DNA from: Neisseria macacae ATCC 33926
Lineage (GTDB): Bacteria; Pseudomonadota; Gammaproteobacteria; Burkholderiales; Neisseriaceae
NCBI RefSeq assembly: GCF_022749495.1
Contig: NZ_CP094241.1
Coordinates: 310,001 to 374,000, forward strand
Direction: 5' to 3'
Length of the DNA: 64,000 bases
Shown here piece after piece: positions 51,675-60,197 of the stretch. The notes beneath the pieces were generated by a model that was given only the letters and a program-made list of their open reading frames with translations, was not told the DNA's origin and ran no database searches. Made by a program: the position numbers and the translations under genes. Positions within the stretch are counted from its first letter, which is position 1. Each line of letters begins with the position of its first letter.

Positions 51675-53780
51675 ATGGCTCGTAAGACCCCGATCAGCCT
51701 GTACCGCAACATCGGTATTTCCGCCCATATTGACGCGGGTAAAACCACTACTACAGAACGTATTTTGTTCTATACCGGTTTGACCCACAAATTGGGCGAG
51801 GTACATGATGGTGCGGCTACTACCGACTACATGGAACAAGAGCAAGAGCGTGGTATTACCATTACCTCCGCTGCCGTTACTTCCTACTGGTCCGGTATGG
51901 CGAAACAATTCCCAGAACACCGCTTCAACATTATCGACACTCCGGGACACGTTGACTTTACCGTAGAGGTAGAGCGTTCTATGCGTGTATTGGATGGCGC
52001 GGTAATGGTTTACTGCGCGGTGGGTGGTGTTCAACCGCAATCTGAAACCGTATGGCGTCAAGCCAACAAATACCAAGTTCCACGCTTGGCGTTTGTAAAT
52101 AAAATGGACCGTCAAGGTGCCAACTTCTTCCGCGTTGTCGAGCAAATGAAAACCCGTTTGCGCGCAAACCCAGTACCTATCGTTATTCCGGTAGGCGCAG
52201 AAGACAGTTTCACCGGTGTTGTTGACCTGCTGAAAATGAAATCCATCATCTGGAATGAAGCCGATAAAGGTACAACCTTTACCTATGGCGACATTCCCGC
52301 TGAATTGGTTGAAACTGCTGAAGAATGGCGTCAAAACATGATTGAAGCCGCAGCTGAAGCCAGCGAAGAATTGATGGACAAATACTTGGGCGGCGACGAG
52401 CTGACCGAGGAAGAAATCGTAGGTGCATTGCGTCAACGTACTTTGGCAGGCGAAATTCAGCCGATGTTGTGCGGTTCTGCATTTAAAAACAAAGGTGTTC
52501 AACGGATGTTGGACGCAGTTGTAGAATTGCTGCCTGCTCCTACCGATATTCCTCCGGTTCAAGGTGTTAACCCTAACACTGAAGAAGCCGACAGCCGCCA
52601 AGCCAGCGATGAAGAGAAATTCTCTGCATTAGCGTTCAAAATGTTGAACGACAAATACGTTGGTCAGCTGACTTTCATCCGCGTTTACTCCGGTGTCGTG
52701 AAATCCGGTGATACCGTATTGAACTCTGTAAAAGGTACTCGTGAACGTATCGGTCGTTTGGTACAAATGACTGCTGCAGACCGTACTGAAATCGAGGAAG
52801 TACGTGCTGGCGACATCGCAGCCGCTATCGGTCTGAAAGACGTTACTACCGGTGAAACCTTGTGTGCAGAAAGCGCGCCGATCATCTTGGAACGTATGGA
52901 ATTCCCTGAGCCGGTAATCCATATTGCCGTTGAGCCGAAAACCAAAGCCGACCAAGAGAAAATGGGTATCGCCCTGAACCGTCTGGCTAAAGAAGACCCT
53001 TCTTTCCGTGTCCGTACAGACGAGGAATCCGGTCAAACCATTATTTCCGGTATGGGTGAGCTGCACTTGGAGATTATTGTTGACCGTATGAAACGCGAAT
53101 TCGGCGTGGAAGCGAATATCGGTGCGCCTCAAGTGGCTTACCGCGAAACCATCCGCAAAGAAGTCGAAGCCGAATACAAACACGCCAAACAATCCGGTGG
53201 TAAAGGTCAATACGGTCACGTTGTGATCAAAATGGAACCTATGGAACCGGGTGGTGCAGGTTACGAATTTATCGACGAAATTAAAGGTGGTGTGATTCCT
53301 CGCGAATTCATTCCGTCTGTCGATAAAGGTATCCGCGATACCCTGCCTAACGGTATTGTTGCAGGCTACCCAGTAGTTGACGTACGCGTACGTTTGATCT
53401 TCGGTTCTTCACACGACGTCGACTCTTCTCAACTGGCCTTTGAATTGGCTGCTTCCCAAGCCTTCAAAGAAGGTATGCGTAAAGCCAATCCTGCTCTGCT
53501 TGAGCCAATCATGGCAGTTGAAGTGGAAACTCCTGAAGAATACATGGGTGACGTAATGGGCGACTTGAACCGTCGTCGCGGCGTCGTATTGGGTATGGAT
53601 GATGACGGTATCGGCGGTAAAAAAGTCCGTGCCGAAGTACCTCTTGCAGAAATGTTCGGTTATTCGACCGACCTGCGTTCTGCAACCCAAGGCCGCGCTA
53701 CTTACTCTATGGAGTTCAAGAAATATTCTGAAGCTCCTGCCCACATAGCTGCTGCTGTAACTGAAGCCCGTAAAGGCTAA
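51675..53780 (+). CDS. fusA: Elongation factor G
   Basis: 701 residues. GTPase motifs AHIDAGKTT, DTPGHVDF and NKMD. Translocates tRNA-mRNA on the ribosome. 18 bp after rpsG. Confidence 0.99.
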   Translation: MARKTPISLYRNIGISAHIDAGKTTTTERILFYTGLTHKLGEVHDGAATTDYMEQEQERGITITSAAVTSYWSGMAKQFPEHRFNIIDTPGHVDFTVEVERSMRVLDGAVMVYCAVGGVQPQSETVWRQANKYQVPRLAFVNKMDRQGANFFRVVEQMKTRLRANPVPIVIPVGAEDSFTGVVDLLKMKSIIWNEADKGTTFTYGDIPAELVETAEEWRQNMIEAAAEASEELMDKYLGGDELTEEEIVGALRQRTLAGEIQPMLCGSAFKNKGVQRMLDAVVELLPAPTDIPPVQGVNPNTEEADSRQASDEEKFSALAFKMLNDKYVGQLTFIRVYSGVVKSGDTVLNSVKGTRERIGRLVQMTAADRTEIEEVRAGDIAAAIGLKDVTTGETLCAESAPIILERMEFPEPVIHIAVEPKTKADQEKMGIALNRLAKEDPSFRVRTDEESGQTIISGMGELHLEIIVDRMKREFGVEANIGAPQVAYRETIRKEVEAEYKHAKQSGGKGQYGHVVIKMEPMEPGGAGYEFIDEIKGGVIPREFIPSVDKGIRDTLPNGIVAGYPVVDVRVRLIFGSSHDVDSSQLAFELAASQAFKEGMRKANPALLEPIMAVEVETPEEYMGDVMGDLNRRRGVVLGMDDDGIGGKKVRAEVPLAEMFGYSTDLRSATQGRATYSMEFKKYSEAPAHIAAAVTEARKG

Positions 53781-53790
53781 TCAGGCAAAT

Positions 53791-53829
53791 AGGTCGTCTG
53801 AAAGGCTGAAATGATTTTTCAGACGGCCT
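53791..53829 (+). terminator. Mixed-type inverted-DUS hairpin between fusA and tuf
   Basis: Forward AGGTCGTCTGAAA pairs with TTTCAGACGGCCT (reverse of AGGCCGTCTGAA) with one G-U pair. No T run follows, so it probably attenuates rather than stops. Confidence 0.65.
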
Positions 53830-53868
53830 CTGTTCTTTAATCGATCTTTAATGTAAAGGAATTAGCTC

Positions 53869-55053
53869 ATGGCTAAGGAAAAATTTGAACGTAGCAAACC
53901 GCACGTAAACGTTGGCACCATCGGTCACGTTGACCATGGTAAAACCACCCTGACTGCTGCTTTGACTACTATTTTGGCTAAAAAATTCGGCGGTGCTGCA
54001 AAAGCTTACGACCAAATCGATAACGCTCCTGAAGAAAAAGCCCGCGGTATTACCATCAATACCTCACACGTAGAATACGAAACCGAAACCCGCCACTACG
54101 CACACGTAGACTGCCCGGGCCACGCCGACTACGTTAAAAACATGATTACCGGTGCCGCACAAATGGACGGCGCAATCTTGGTATGTTCCGCTGCCGACGG
54201 TCCTATGCCGCAAACCCGCGAACACATTCTGTTGGCCCGCCAAGTAGGCGTACCTTACATCATCGTGTTCATGAACAAATGCGACATGGTTGACGATGCC
54301 GAGCTGTTGGAACTGGTTGAAATGGAAATCCGTGACTTGCTGTCAAGCTACGACTTCCCAGGCGACGACTGCCCGATCGTACAAGGTTCTGCACTGAAAG
54401 CCTTGGAAGGCGACGCCGCTTACGAAGAAAAAATCTTCGAACTGGCTGCCGCATTGGACAGCTACATCCCGACTCCCGAGCGTGCAGTGGACAAACCGTT
54501 CCTGTTGCCTATCGAAGACGTATTCTCCATCTCCGGTCGCGGTACCGTAGTAACCGGCCGTGTAGAGCGCGGTGTTATCCACGTTGGTGACGAGATCGAA
54601 ATCGTAGGTCTGAAAGAAACCCAAAAAACCACTTGTACCGGTGTTGAGATGTTCCGCAAACTGCTGGACGAAGGTCAAGCAGGTGACAACGTAGGCGTAT
54701 TGCTGCGCGGTACCAAACGCGAAGAAGTGGAACGCGGTCAAGTATTGGCTAAACCGGGTACCATCACTCCGCACACCAAATTCAAAGCGGAAGTGTACGT
54801 ATTGAGCAAAGAAGAGGGTGGCCGTCATACTCCGTTCTTCGCCAACTATCGTCCTCAATTCTACTTCCGTACTACCGACGTAACCGGCGCGGTTACTTTG
54901 GAAGAAGGTGTAGAAATGGTTATGCCTGGTGAGAACGTAGCTATTACTGTAGAACTGATTGCACCTATCGCTATGGAAGAAGGTCTGCGCTTTGCGATTC
55001 GCGAAGGTGGCCGTACCGTAGGTGCGGGTGTGGTTTCTTCTATCATCGCTTAA
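53869..55053 (+). CDS. tuf: Elongation factor Tu, second copy
   Basis: 394 residues, same protein as the copy at 36893. The two genes differ at about 15 synonymous positions near the two ends, and the middle about 400 bp (54543-54940) show no difference. Confidence 0.99.
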   Translation: MAKEKFERSKPHVNVGTIGHVDHGKTTLTAALTTILAKKFGGAAKAYDQIDNAPEEKARGITINTSHVEYETETRHYAHVDCPGHADYVKNMITGAAQMDGAILVCSAADGPMPQTREHILLARQVGVPYIIVFMNKCDMVDDAELLELVEMEIRDLLSSYDFPGDDCPIVQGSALKALEGDAAYEEKIFELAAALDSYIPTPERAVDKPFLLPIEDVFSISGRGTVVTGRVERGVIHVGDEIEIVGLKETQKTTCTGVEMFRKLLDEGQAGDNVGVLLRGTKREEVERGQVLAKPGTITPHTKFKAEVYVLSKEEGGRHTPFFANYRPQFYFRTTDVTGAVTLEEGVEMVMPGENVAITVELIAPIAMEEGLRFAIREGGRTVGAGVVSSIIA

Positions 55054-55070
55054 TTGAAGGATATCGATAA

Positions 55071-55382
55071 ATGGCAAACCAAAAAATCCGTATCCGCCTG
55101 AAAGCTTATGATTACAGCCTGATCGACCGTTCTGCTCAAGAAATCGTTGAAACTGCAAAACGTACCGGTGCCGTTGTAAAAGGTCCGATTCCGTTGCCGA
55201 CTAAAATCGAGCGTTTCAACATTCTGCGTTCTCCACACGTGAACAAAACTTCTCGTGAACAATTGGAAATCCGCACCCACTTGCGCCTGATGGACATCGT
55301 GGACTGGACTGACAAAACTACCGATGCACTGATGAAACTGGACTTGCCAGCCGGTGTTGATGTAGAAATTAAAGTTCAATAA
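55071..55382 (+). CDS. rpsJ: 30S ribosomal protein S10 (NusE)
   Basis: 103 residues. KIRIRLKAYDYSLIDRSAQEIVETAKRTG is standard. Takes part in decoding-region assembly and antitermination with NusB. In most bacteria rplC follows at once; here a terminator follows and the S10 operon does not continue. Confidence 0.98.
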   Translation: MANQKIRIRLKAYDYSLIDRSAQEIVETAKRTGAVVKGPIPLPTKIERFNILRSPHVNKTSREQLEIRTHLRLMDIVDWTDKTTDALMKLDLPAGVDVEIKVQ

Positions 55383-55398
55383 TCGTTGCTTTTGATAG

Positions 55399-55432
55399 AA
55401 AGCCGAATGGTTTATCCGTTCGGCTTTTTATT
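55399..55432 (+). terminator. Terminator after rpsJ
   Basis: AAAGCCGAATGG pairs with CCGTTCGGCTTT over a 5-nt loop, followed by a long T run. Confidence 0.92.
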
Positions 55433-55541
55433 TTTTAACCCATTGAAGCATTTATGGTGGATTCAAATAGAAATAGGGCATTCTGTTGATTGGTGTTTTG
55501 CACAATCGAGACTTTATGGATGGAATTGAGTTTTTGAATTT

Positions 55542-55648
55542 TATAGTGGATTAAAATTGCAATGATACGGCGTTGCCAACGCCCTTATGTACTACCCGTA
55601 CACGGCGGGCGTTGCCGCCTTGTCTCATTTTTATTTTAATCCACTATA
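55542..55648. repeat. 107-bp inverted-repeat element (second family), copy B
   Basis: The reverse complement of copy A at 20379, with one base difference. Ends TATAGTGGATTAA / TTAATCCACTATA. Confidence 0.85.
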
Positions 55649-56077
55649 TTAGGTCTTGCTTACTGTTAAAGATCGATATGTGCATCATTGGAAATCGGTT
55701 TGTATTTGTATGGGGAGCCGGTGTTCCGGTGTGAGATAAATAATTCTTTGAACACTTTCCGTGGGTAAAGCCTACGCGACGTTTTCTCCCTTTATTCAGG
55801 ACAAAGGTCGTCTGAAAGCATAGATGCAGCAGGTCAAAGAAACCATGTTGAGGTCGTCTGAAAACAAATGATTGGCGAAATTCATTTGAGCTTTTGCGAA
55901 AACCAGTCTTGAAGAGCGGCAAATTTTGATGGGTTATTGCGATTCGGCCAACTCTTGTCCAAAGGATGCAATAAGCTGGTGGTAAATTTGATAAGCTGAT
56001 AAACGGTTGCGATTTTGGTATTTCTCATCCTCTTTTGTGGCGGGAGAGGAATAGGGAAAATACGGAAATAGCGGAAA
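55649..56077. other. Gene-free accessory stretch with DUS and a degraded hairpin repeat
   Basis: About 430 bp. Forward DUS copies at 55805-55816 and 55852-55863. A worn hairpin repeat, CGTGGGTAAAGCCTACGCGACG at about 55760, resembles those at 58.2 and 62.5-63.1 kb. Reading frames here are made mostly of DUS-derived words and are not genes. Confidence 0.55.
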
Positions 56078-56234
56078 TATAGTGGATTAACTTTAAACCA
56101 GTACGGCGTTGCCTCGCCTTAGCTCAAAGAGAACGATTCTCTAAGGTGCTGAAGCACCAAGTGAATCGGTTCCGTACTATCTGTACTGTCTGCGGCTTCG
56201 TCGCCTTGTCCTGATTTAAAGTTAATCCACTATA
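56078..56234. repeat. Correia repeat enclosed element (157 bp), copy 5
   Basis: Complete; both TATAGTGGATTAA ends are intact. It lies upstream of the yggX terminator. Confidence 0.95.
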
Positions 56235-56268
56235 AAATGAAACGGCTTTGCAGCAAGTTTATTGATAC

Positions 56269-56313
56269 AAAAAGGTCGTCTGAAATCCGATTTTCGTTTT
56301 CAGACGACCTTTT
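56269..56313 (-). terminator. Inverted-DUS terminator of yggX
   Basis: AAAAGGTCGTCTGAAATC with its complement and flanking A/T runs, 16 bp past the yggX stop on the minus strand. Confidence 0.82.
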
Positions 56314-56328
56314 GAGCAAATGATGGCG

Positions 56329-56604
56329 TTATTTTGGCTCTTGCGGCACATAACCTTGAACGGCATCTGCGCCGTCGCCGAAGAAATACTGTTCCATTTG
56401 TTGTGCCAGATATTCGCGTGCGCGCGGGTCGGCGAGGCTCAAACGGTTTTCGTTAATCAGCATGGTTTGGTGGCGTGTCCACGCATTCCAAGCTTCTTGG
56501 GATACATTTTCAAAAATGCGCTTGCCCAATTCGTTGGGCAGCGGTGGGAATTTCATACCTTCGGCTTCTTTGCCGAGTTTGACGCAGTGAACCATACGGG
56601 TCAT
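56329..56604 (-). CDS. yggX: Fe(2+)-trafficking protein YggX
   Basis: 91 residues. MTRMVHCVKLGKEAEGMKF carries the conserved Cys, followed by LGKRIFENVSQEAWNAW and HQTMLINENRLSL. YggX helps protect Fe-S clusters from oxidation. A gene of unknown relation lies 80 bp upstream on the same strand. Confidence 0.95.
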   Translation of the reverse strand: MTRMVHCVKLGKEAEGMKFPPLPNELGKRIFENVSQEAWNAWTRHQTMLINENRLSLADPRAREYLAQQMEQYFFGDGADAVQGYVPQEPK

Positions 56605-56685
56605 GGCGGTTTTCCTTCAAAAACGGGGTTTCAGACGAGGCATATTTTAACGTATCGGCTGACGTTCGGAAAGGCGGGGAGGGGC

Positions 56686-57921
56686 TTACCACATTGCCTT
56701 TCTGCGCAAAGGTTCGTTATGGTCGCCTTTGACAAGTTCCCAAATGGTCAGGCCCATTTGGGGACCGAGTAGCACATCTTGTGTCCGCACTCCTTCTCCT
56801 TCAGGGAAAATTTCGCCTTTATTGAAATGGCGGGTTTCACCGTCAAAGCTGGTGATTTTCCACATGCCCGAAATCGGGACAGGCTCTTCCTCGACGCCGA
56901 TGATTTCCTGCGGCGCTTGGGTATAGATCTTCTTGCCGTCTTTTTCTTCCACCTCCCAGCCGTCCCATCTTCTCGACCAATAATACATCTGTTCGCGGGT
57001 AATGCCGCCCATATTTTCGCGCGGATATTTTTCGCGTATCGGTTCTAAAGCTCGGTTTAGCGCAATGTAGCCCAAGGGTAAATCTTCGCGGATATCCCCT
57101 GTTTCGGGCAGGCTGCCGATTTTAAAAACCTTGATACCGGCAAAGTCGCGCAGAGTAATATCGGGATGATTTGCCAAAACAGACTCTATCCTGCCTGCCG
57201 GAAGCTGTCGGTAAAGTTCCCTACCGACCAGTGTGTACCAACTGATACTGCGTATGTTGTATCTATAAAACGTTGACAGATAATCGGTCGTGACCGGAAT
57301 CAGCCCCAAATTTTCGCGGCAAACCCCGTATTCATACGGCGCACCGTCGTAATAATTATGCGGTGGAATTGCTGCCAGTCCGATATAACCGTGGAAAACA
57401 TCCAGCTTCTCTGAAATCTTACCGACAAACTCATCCAGTTTTGCCAAATCTTGGGGAGAAGACAAAATTTCCAGTGGCAGATTAAAAAGCAGGGTGCCTA
57501 ACGGCATATACGGCTCATTTGCCAAACCTGCAGCAATAGAGGTGATATTGAAATAATAGGATGCACTGGTATTTGCATGCTCGCTTTGCATTCCCCACTC
57601 GATGTTGGGCGGATTTTTCTCCCGACTATCCAGCCAACGGTAGATTTTATCGCGTTCTTTCAGATATGATTTTTCGGTCAGTTTGACTTCCTTAATATCC
57701 CTATGACCTTTTTCGTGCCAAGCTATTGTCAGCTTGTCTTTCGCCCATTCGTAATAGAAATCCATCAAACCGGTTAAGGCATCGGCGACATCCTCGCGGG
57801 TATTGAAATAGACCACGCCGCGTATGCCCAGTTGCAACAGGGTAAAGCCATGTTCGTTGTAACGTTTGGTGCGGTCGGCGGTGTAGCGGATGGCGGCGAG
57901 TTGCTTTTCGATGTCGCTCAT
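56686..57921 (-). CDS. Immunity-like protein (possible DUF3396 / type VI immunity family)
   Basis: 411 residues, no signal peptide. The region from about 50 to 200 (GIRGVVYFNTREDVADALTGLM, PLGTLLFNLPLEILSSPQD, FHGYIGLAAIPPHN) has features I recall for DUF3396 proteins, a family including type VI secretion immunity proteins. The C-terminal ~80 residues are a separate beta-rich part (GMWKITSFDGETRHFNKGEIFPEG). No toxin or secretion gene is adjacent. If the family call is right it is an orphan immunity gene. Otherwise unknown. Confidence 0.55.
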   Translation of the reverse strand: MSDIEKQLAAIRYTADRTKRYNEHGFTLLQLGIRGVVYFNTREDVADALTGLMDFYYEWAKDKLTIAWHEKGHRDIKEVKLTEKSYLKERDKIYRWLDSREKNPPNIEWGMQSEHANTSASYYFNITSIAAGLANEPYMPLGTLLFNLPLEILSSPQDLAKLDEFVGKISEKLDVFHGYIGLAAIPPHNYYDGAPYEYGVCRENLGLIPVTTDYLSTFYRYNIRSISWYTLVGRELYRQLPAGRIESVLANHPDITLRDFAGIKVFKIGSLPETGDIREDLPLGYIALNRALEPIREKYPRENMGGITREQMYYWSRRWDGWEVEEKDGKKIYTQAPQEIIGVEEEPVPISGMWKITSFDGETRHFNKGEIFPEGEGVRTQDVLLGPQMGLTIWELVKGDHNEPLRRKAMW

Positions 57922-57947
57922 GGAATGTCCTTATGTTGGTATGACAA

Positions 57948-57986
57948 ACGTCGTCTGAAAGAGTGTAGCGTTTTCAGACGACCTTT
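57948..57986. terminator. DUS-like hairpin
   Basis: ACGTCGTCTGAAAG (near-consensus) with a reversed consensus DUS, 13 nt apart. It is upstream of the immunity-like gene and does not clearly follow any gene. Confidence 0.5.
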
Positions 57987-58046
57987 ACCGCAAAGTAGGA
58001 TTATTCGGCATGAATGTGGGTTGAACGGACTGAGATGGCAGGGATG

Positions 58047-58165
58047 AGGTCGTCTGAAACCCGTGTCCGGCTTCGCAGCATCACCAGCCCGCCTGTTGAC
58101 GCGACTTTGCGCTTACGCCTCAAACGTATCCAGCTAAATCCACTAGCTCTCGTCGGTATCGGCAC
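58047..58165. repeat. Diverged duplicate of the truC 3' end (copy A)
   Basis: A 119-bp copy of 58301-58419 at a constant offset of 254 bp and without visible indels. It starts with a DUS and includes a counterpart of the last ~18 codons of truC, with several base changes (e.g. TATCCAGCTAAATCCACTAG for TATCCAGCCAAATCCGCCAG). Confidence 0.85.
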
Positions 58166-58172
58166 AACAAAC

Positions 58173-58276
58173 CGTAGCGCGGGTTCTACCCGCGAAGCAG
58201 ATGTCAGCATAAATACCCGAATCAGACTGACGGACGGCAAATCCCGCGGGCAAAGCCCACGCTACGGGGTCCGGTT
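58173..58276. repeat. Inverted-repeat spacer between truC end copies
   Basis: GTAGCGCGGGTTCTACCCGCG at about 58173 and CCGCGGGCAAAGCCCACGCTAC at about 58254 form outer inverted repeats, and each is itself a short palindrome. The second is like the units in the 62.5-63.1 kb array. Confidence 0.7.
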
Positions 58277-58300
58277 ATCTCAAGCGTGTTTTGATGAATA

Positions 58301-58419
58301 AAGGTCGTCTGAAACCCGTGTCCGGCTTTGCAGTATAACCAAATCGCCTGTTGACGCGACTTTTCACTTACGCTTCAAACGTATCCAGCCAAATCCGCCA
58401 GCTCTCGTCGGTATCGGCG
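58301..58419. repeat. Source copy of the truC 3'-end duplication (copy B)
   Basis: Begins with the DUS downstream of truC and runs into the last codons of that gene; pairs with 58047-58165. Confidence 0.85.
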
Positions 58420-59075
58420 CAGACGGTCAGGGTTTCGCCGTTTTCGATGCTTTGGAATGACAGGTTGCGGGCGTGGAGCATGAGGCGGGTGGGGCCGAGG
58501 TGGGCGGCGGTGGCGTGGTTTTGGCGCAGGTCGCCGTAGTTGGTGTCGCCGACGATGGGGTGGAAGATGTGTTTCATGTGGCGGCGGAGTTGGTGTTTGC
58601 GGCCTGTGTGCGGGATGAGTTCTGCCCACGAGTAGCGCGAGGTCGGGTAGCGGGCGGCGGATTGGAAGGGCAATTCGGTGCGTGCAAGGCAGCGGTATCG
58701 GGTTTGGGCTTCTTGGAGGGTGACTTCGGTTTGGGATTCGGCGATTTTGTCGGGCTGATATTTGAGGGGGTAGTCGATGAGTCCGTCGTCGGGCAAATAT
58801 CCGCGCACGATTGCCCAGTAGGTTTTGTGTGTGGTTTTTTGTTCGAACTGCTGCGTCAGCAGGCGGGCGGCTTCGGGGTCAAGGGCAAACAGGAGGACGC
58901 CGGATGTGGGGCGGTCGAGGCGGTGGGCGGGATAGACGTGTTGTCCGATTTGGTCGCGCAGGGTTTGCATGACGAACTGTGTTTCGTGGCGGTCGAGCCA
59001 GCTTCGGTGGACAAGCATTCCGGCGGGTTTGTTGACGGCGATGGTGCGGCTGTCGCGGTAGAGGATGTCGAGCAT
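58368..59075 (-). CDS. truC: tRNA pseudouridine(65) synthase TruC
   Basis: 235 residues from the ATG at 59075 (MLDILYRDSRTIAVNKPAG). Frames reach further upstream, but the extra residues do not fit the family. RluA-type fold with catalytic Asp54 in AHRLDRPTSGVLL; VHRSWLDRHE and TGRKHQLRRHMKH are TruC hallmarks. It modifies U65 in tRNAs. Divergent from the LOG gene. A piece of its 3' end is duplicated 250 bp downstream. Confidence 0.93.
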   Translation of the reverse strand: MLDILYRDSRTIAVNKPAGMLVHRSWLDRHETQFVMQTLRDQIGQHVYPAHRLDRPTSGVLLFALDPEAARLLTQQFEQKTTHKTYWAIVRGYLPDDGLIDYPLKYQPDKIAESQTEVTLQEAQTRYRCLARTELPFQSAARYPTSRYSWAELIPHTGRKHQLRRHMKHIFHPIVGDTNYGDLRQNHATAAHLGPTRLMLHARNLSFQSIENGETLTVCADTDESWRIWLDTFEA

Positions 59076-59260
59076 GGCGGGATGTGGGCGGAAATGGGGG
59101 ATTGTAACGCAAGCGGTCGCGGCTGCAACGGCAATCTTGAGGCAGAAACGCATAATTCGTTCAAATAAGGAACACTTGCTGCCGTTCATGTTTGCGTTTT
59201 CAGACGACCTCGGGTTCTGTCGGTTACAATGTGGGGGTTCAACAAGATGAAGGAAAAACC

Positions 59261-59989
59261 GTGAGCCTGCTCAAAAAACTGCCCAAGCCTATGCTGACCG
59301 ATGAGGCGCGCCGCGAGATTCAGGCGCGGGAGTCGTATCATGTTTTGAAGATTATTTCGGAATTTGTCGAGGCGGGCGAGGAGCTGCGGGCGATTCAGCC
59401 TGCGGTCAGCATTTACGGCAGCGCGCGCACGCCGGAAAACCATCCCGATTATGAATTTACGCTGCGGCTGGCGCGCAAGCTCTCGGATGCCGGTTTTTCC
59501 GTCATTTCGGGCGGCGGGCCGGGGATTATGGAAGCGGCGAACAAGGGCGCGTTTGCGGGCGCAAGCCCTGCGGTGGGGCTGAATATCGTGTTGCCGCACG
59601 AGCAAAAAGCCAATCCGTATCAGGATTTGTCCATCAAGTTCCAACATTTCTTCCCGCGCAAAGTGATGTTTGTGAAACACGCGGTCGCGTATGTCGTCAT
59701 GCCCGGCGGCTTCGGTACGCTGGACGAACTGTTTGAAAGCCTGACGTTGGTTCAGACGGGCAAAACGCCCGACCGTCCGATTATCTTGGTGGGCAAGGAT
59801 TTCTGGTCGGGCTTGTTGGACTGGATACGCAAAGAGCTGCTCGGGCGCGGGCTGATTTCGGAAGCCGATATGGATTTAATCCGACTGATTGATGGTGAAG
59901 ACGAAATCATCGAAGAAATCTTCGCGCACTACGAAAACCGCTTGGAAGATTTTTCCGAAGGCGTCAACGCGTGGTCGCTTGGATTGTGA
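59261..59989 (+). CDS. LOG-family (TIGR00730) nucleotide phosphoribohydrolase
   Basis: 242 residues from a GTG at 59261, placed by RBS AGGA; an upstream ATG starts inside a reversed DUS and is unlikely. Motifs of the lysine-decarboxylase-like LOG family: SGGGPGIMEAANKGAF and the catalytic PGGFGTLDE. Members cleave nucleoside 5'-monophosphates to the base and ribose phosphate, with a broad role in nucleotide balance. Confidence 0.91.
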   Translation: MSLLKKLPKPMLTDEARREIQARESYHVLKIISEFVEAGEELRAIQPAVSIYGSARTPENHPDYEFTLRLARKLSDAGFSVISGGGPGIMEAANKGAFAGASPAVGLNIVLPHEQKANPYQDLSIKFQHFFPRKVMFVKHAVAYVVMPGGFGTLDELFESLTLVQTGKTPDRPIILVGKDFWSGLLDWIRKELLGRGLISEADMDLIRLIDGEDEIIEEIFAHYENRLEDFSEGVNAWSLGL

Positions 59990-60034
59990 CGGGCTGAGAG
60001 GTCGTCTGAAAACATTCCGAATCTCGCGGGTGAG

Positions 60035-60088
60035 TTGAAATCAAGACAAGGCGGCAACGCCGTATCGGTTTCCAGTTAATCCACTATA
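60035..60088. repeat. Deletion relic of the 107-bp element
   Basis: About 54 bp ending TTAATCCACTATA. Its core GACAAGGCGGCAACGCCGTATC equals the two ends of the 107-bp element joined at the repeated word GGCAACGCC. It is flanked by a forward DUS (59999-60010) and a reversed DUS (about 60094). Confidence 0.75.
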
Positions 60089-60197
60089 GAATCGTTTCAG
60101 ACGACCCCTGCCTATTTCGGTACAATACCTTTTCGCCGCAAGGCTGCCACGCCGCTGCGAACATTCCCTTTATCCAATCCACCCGACCCAACCGTTC

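Noticed and set aside
55644..55922. 92-codon minus-strand frame in the rpsJ-yggX gap
   Set aside because: Made largely of words from two DUS copies and the end of the 107-bp element; no RBS.
59192..59260. Longer N-terminus of the LOG-family gene starting MRFQTT
   Set aside because: The start lies in a reversed DUS and lacks an RBS; GTG at 59261 has one.
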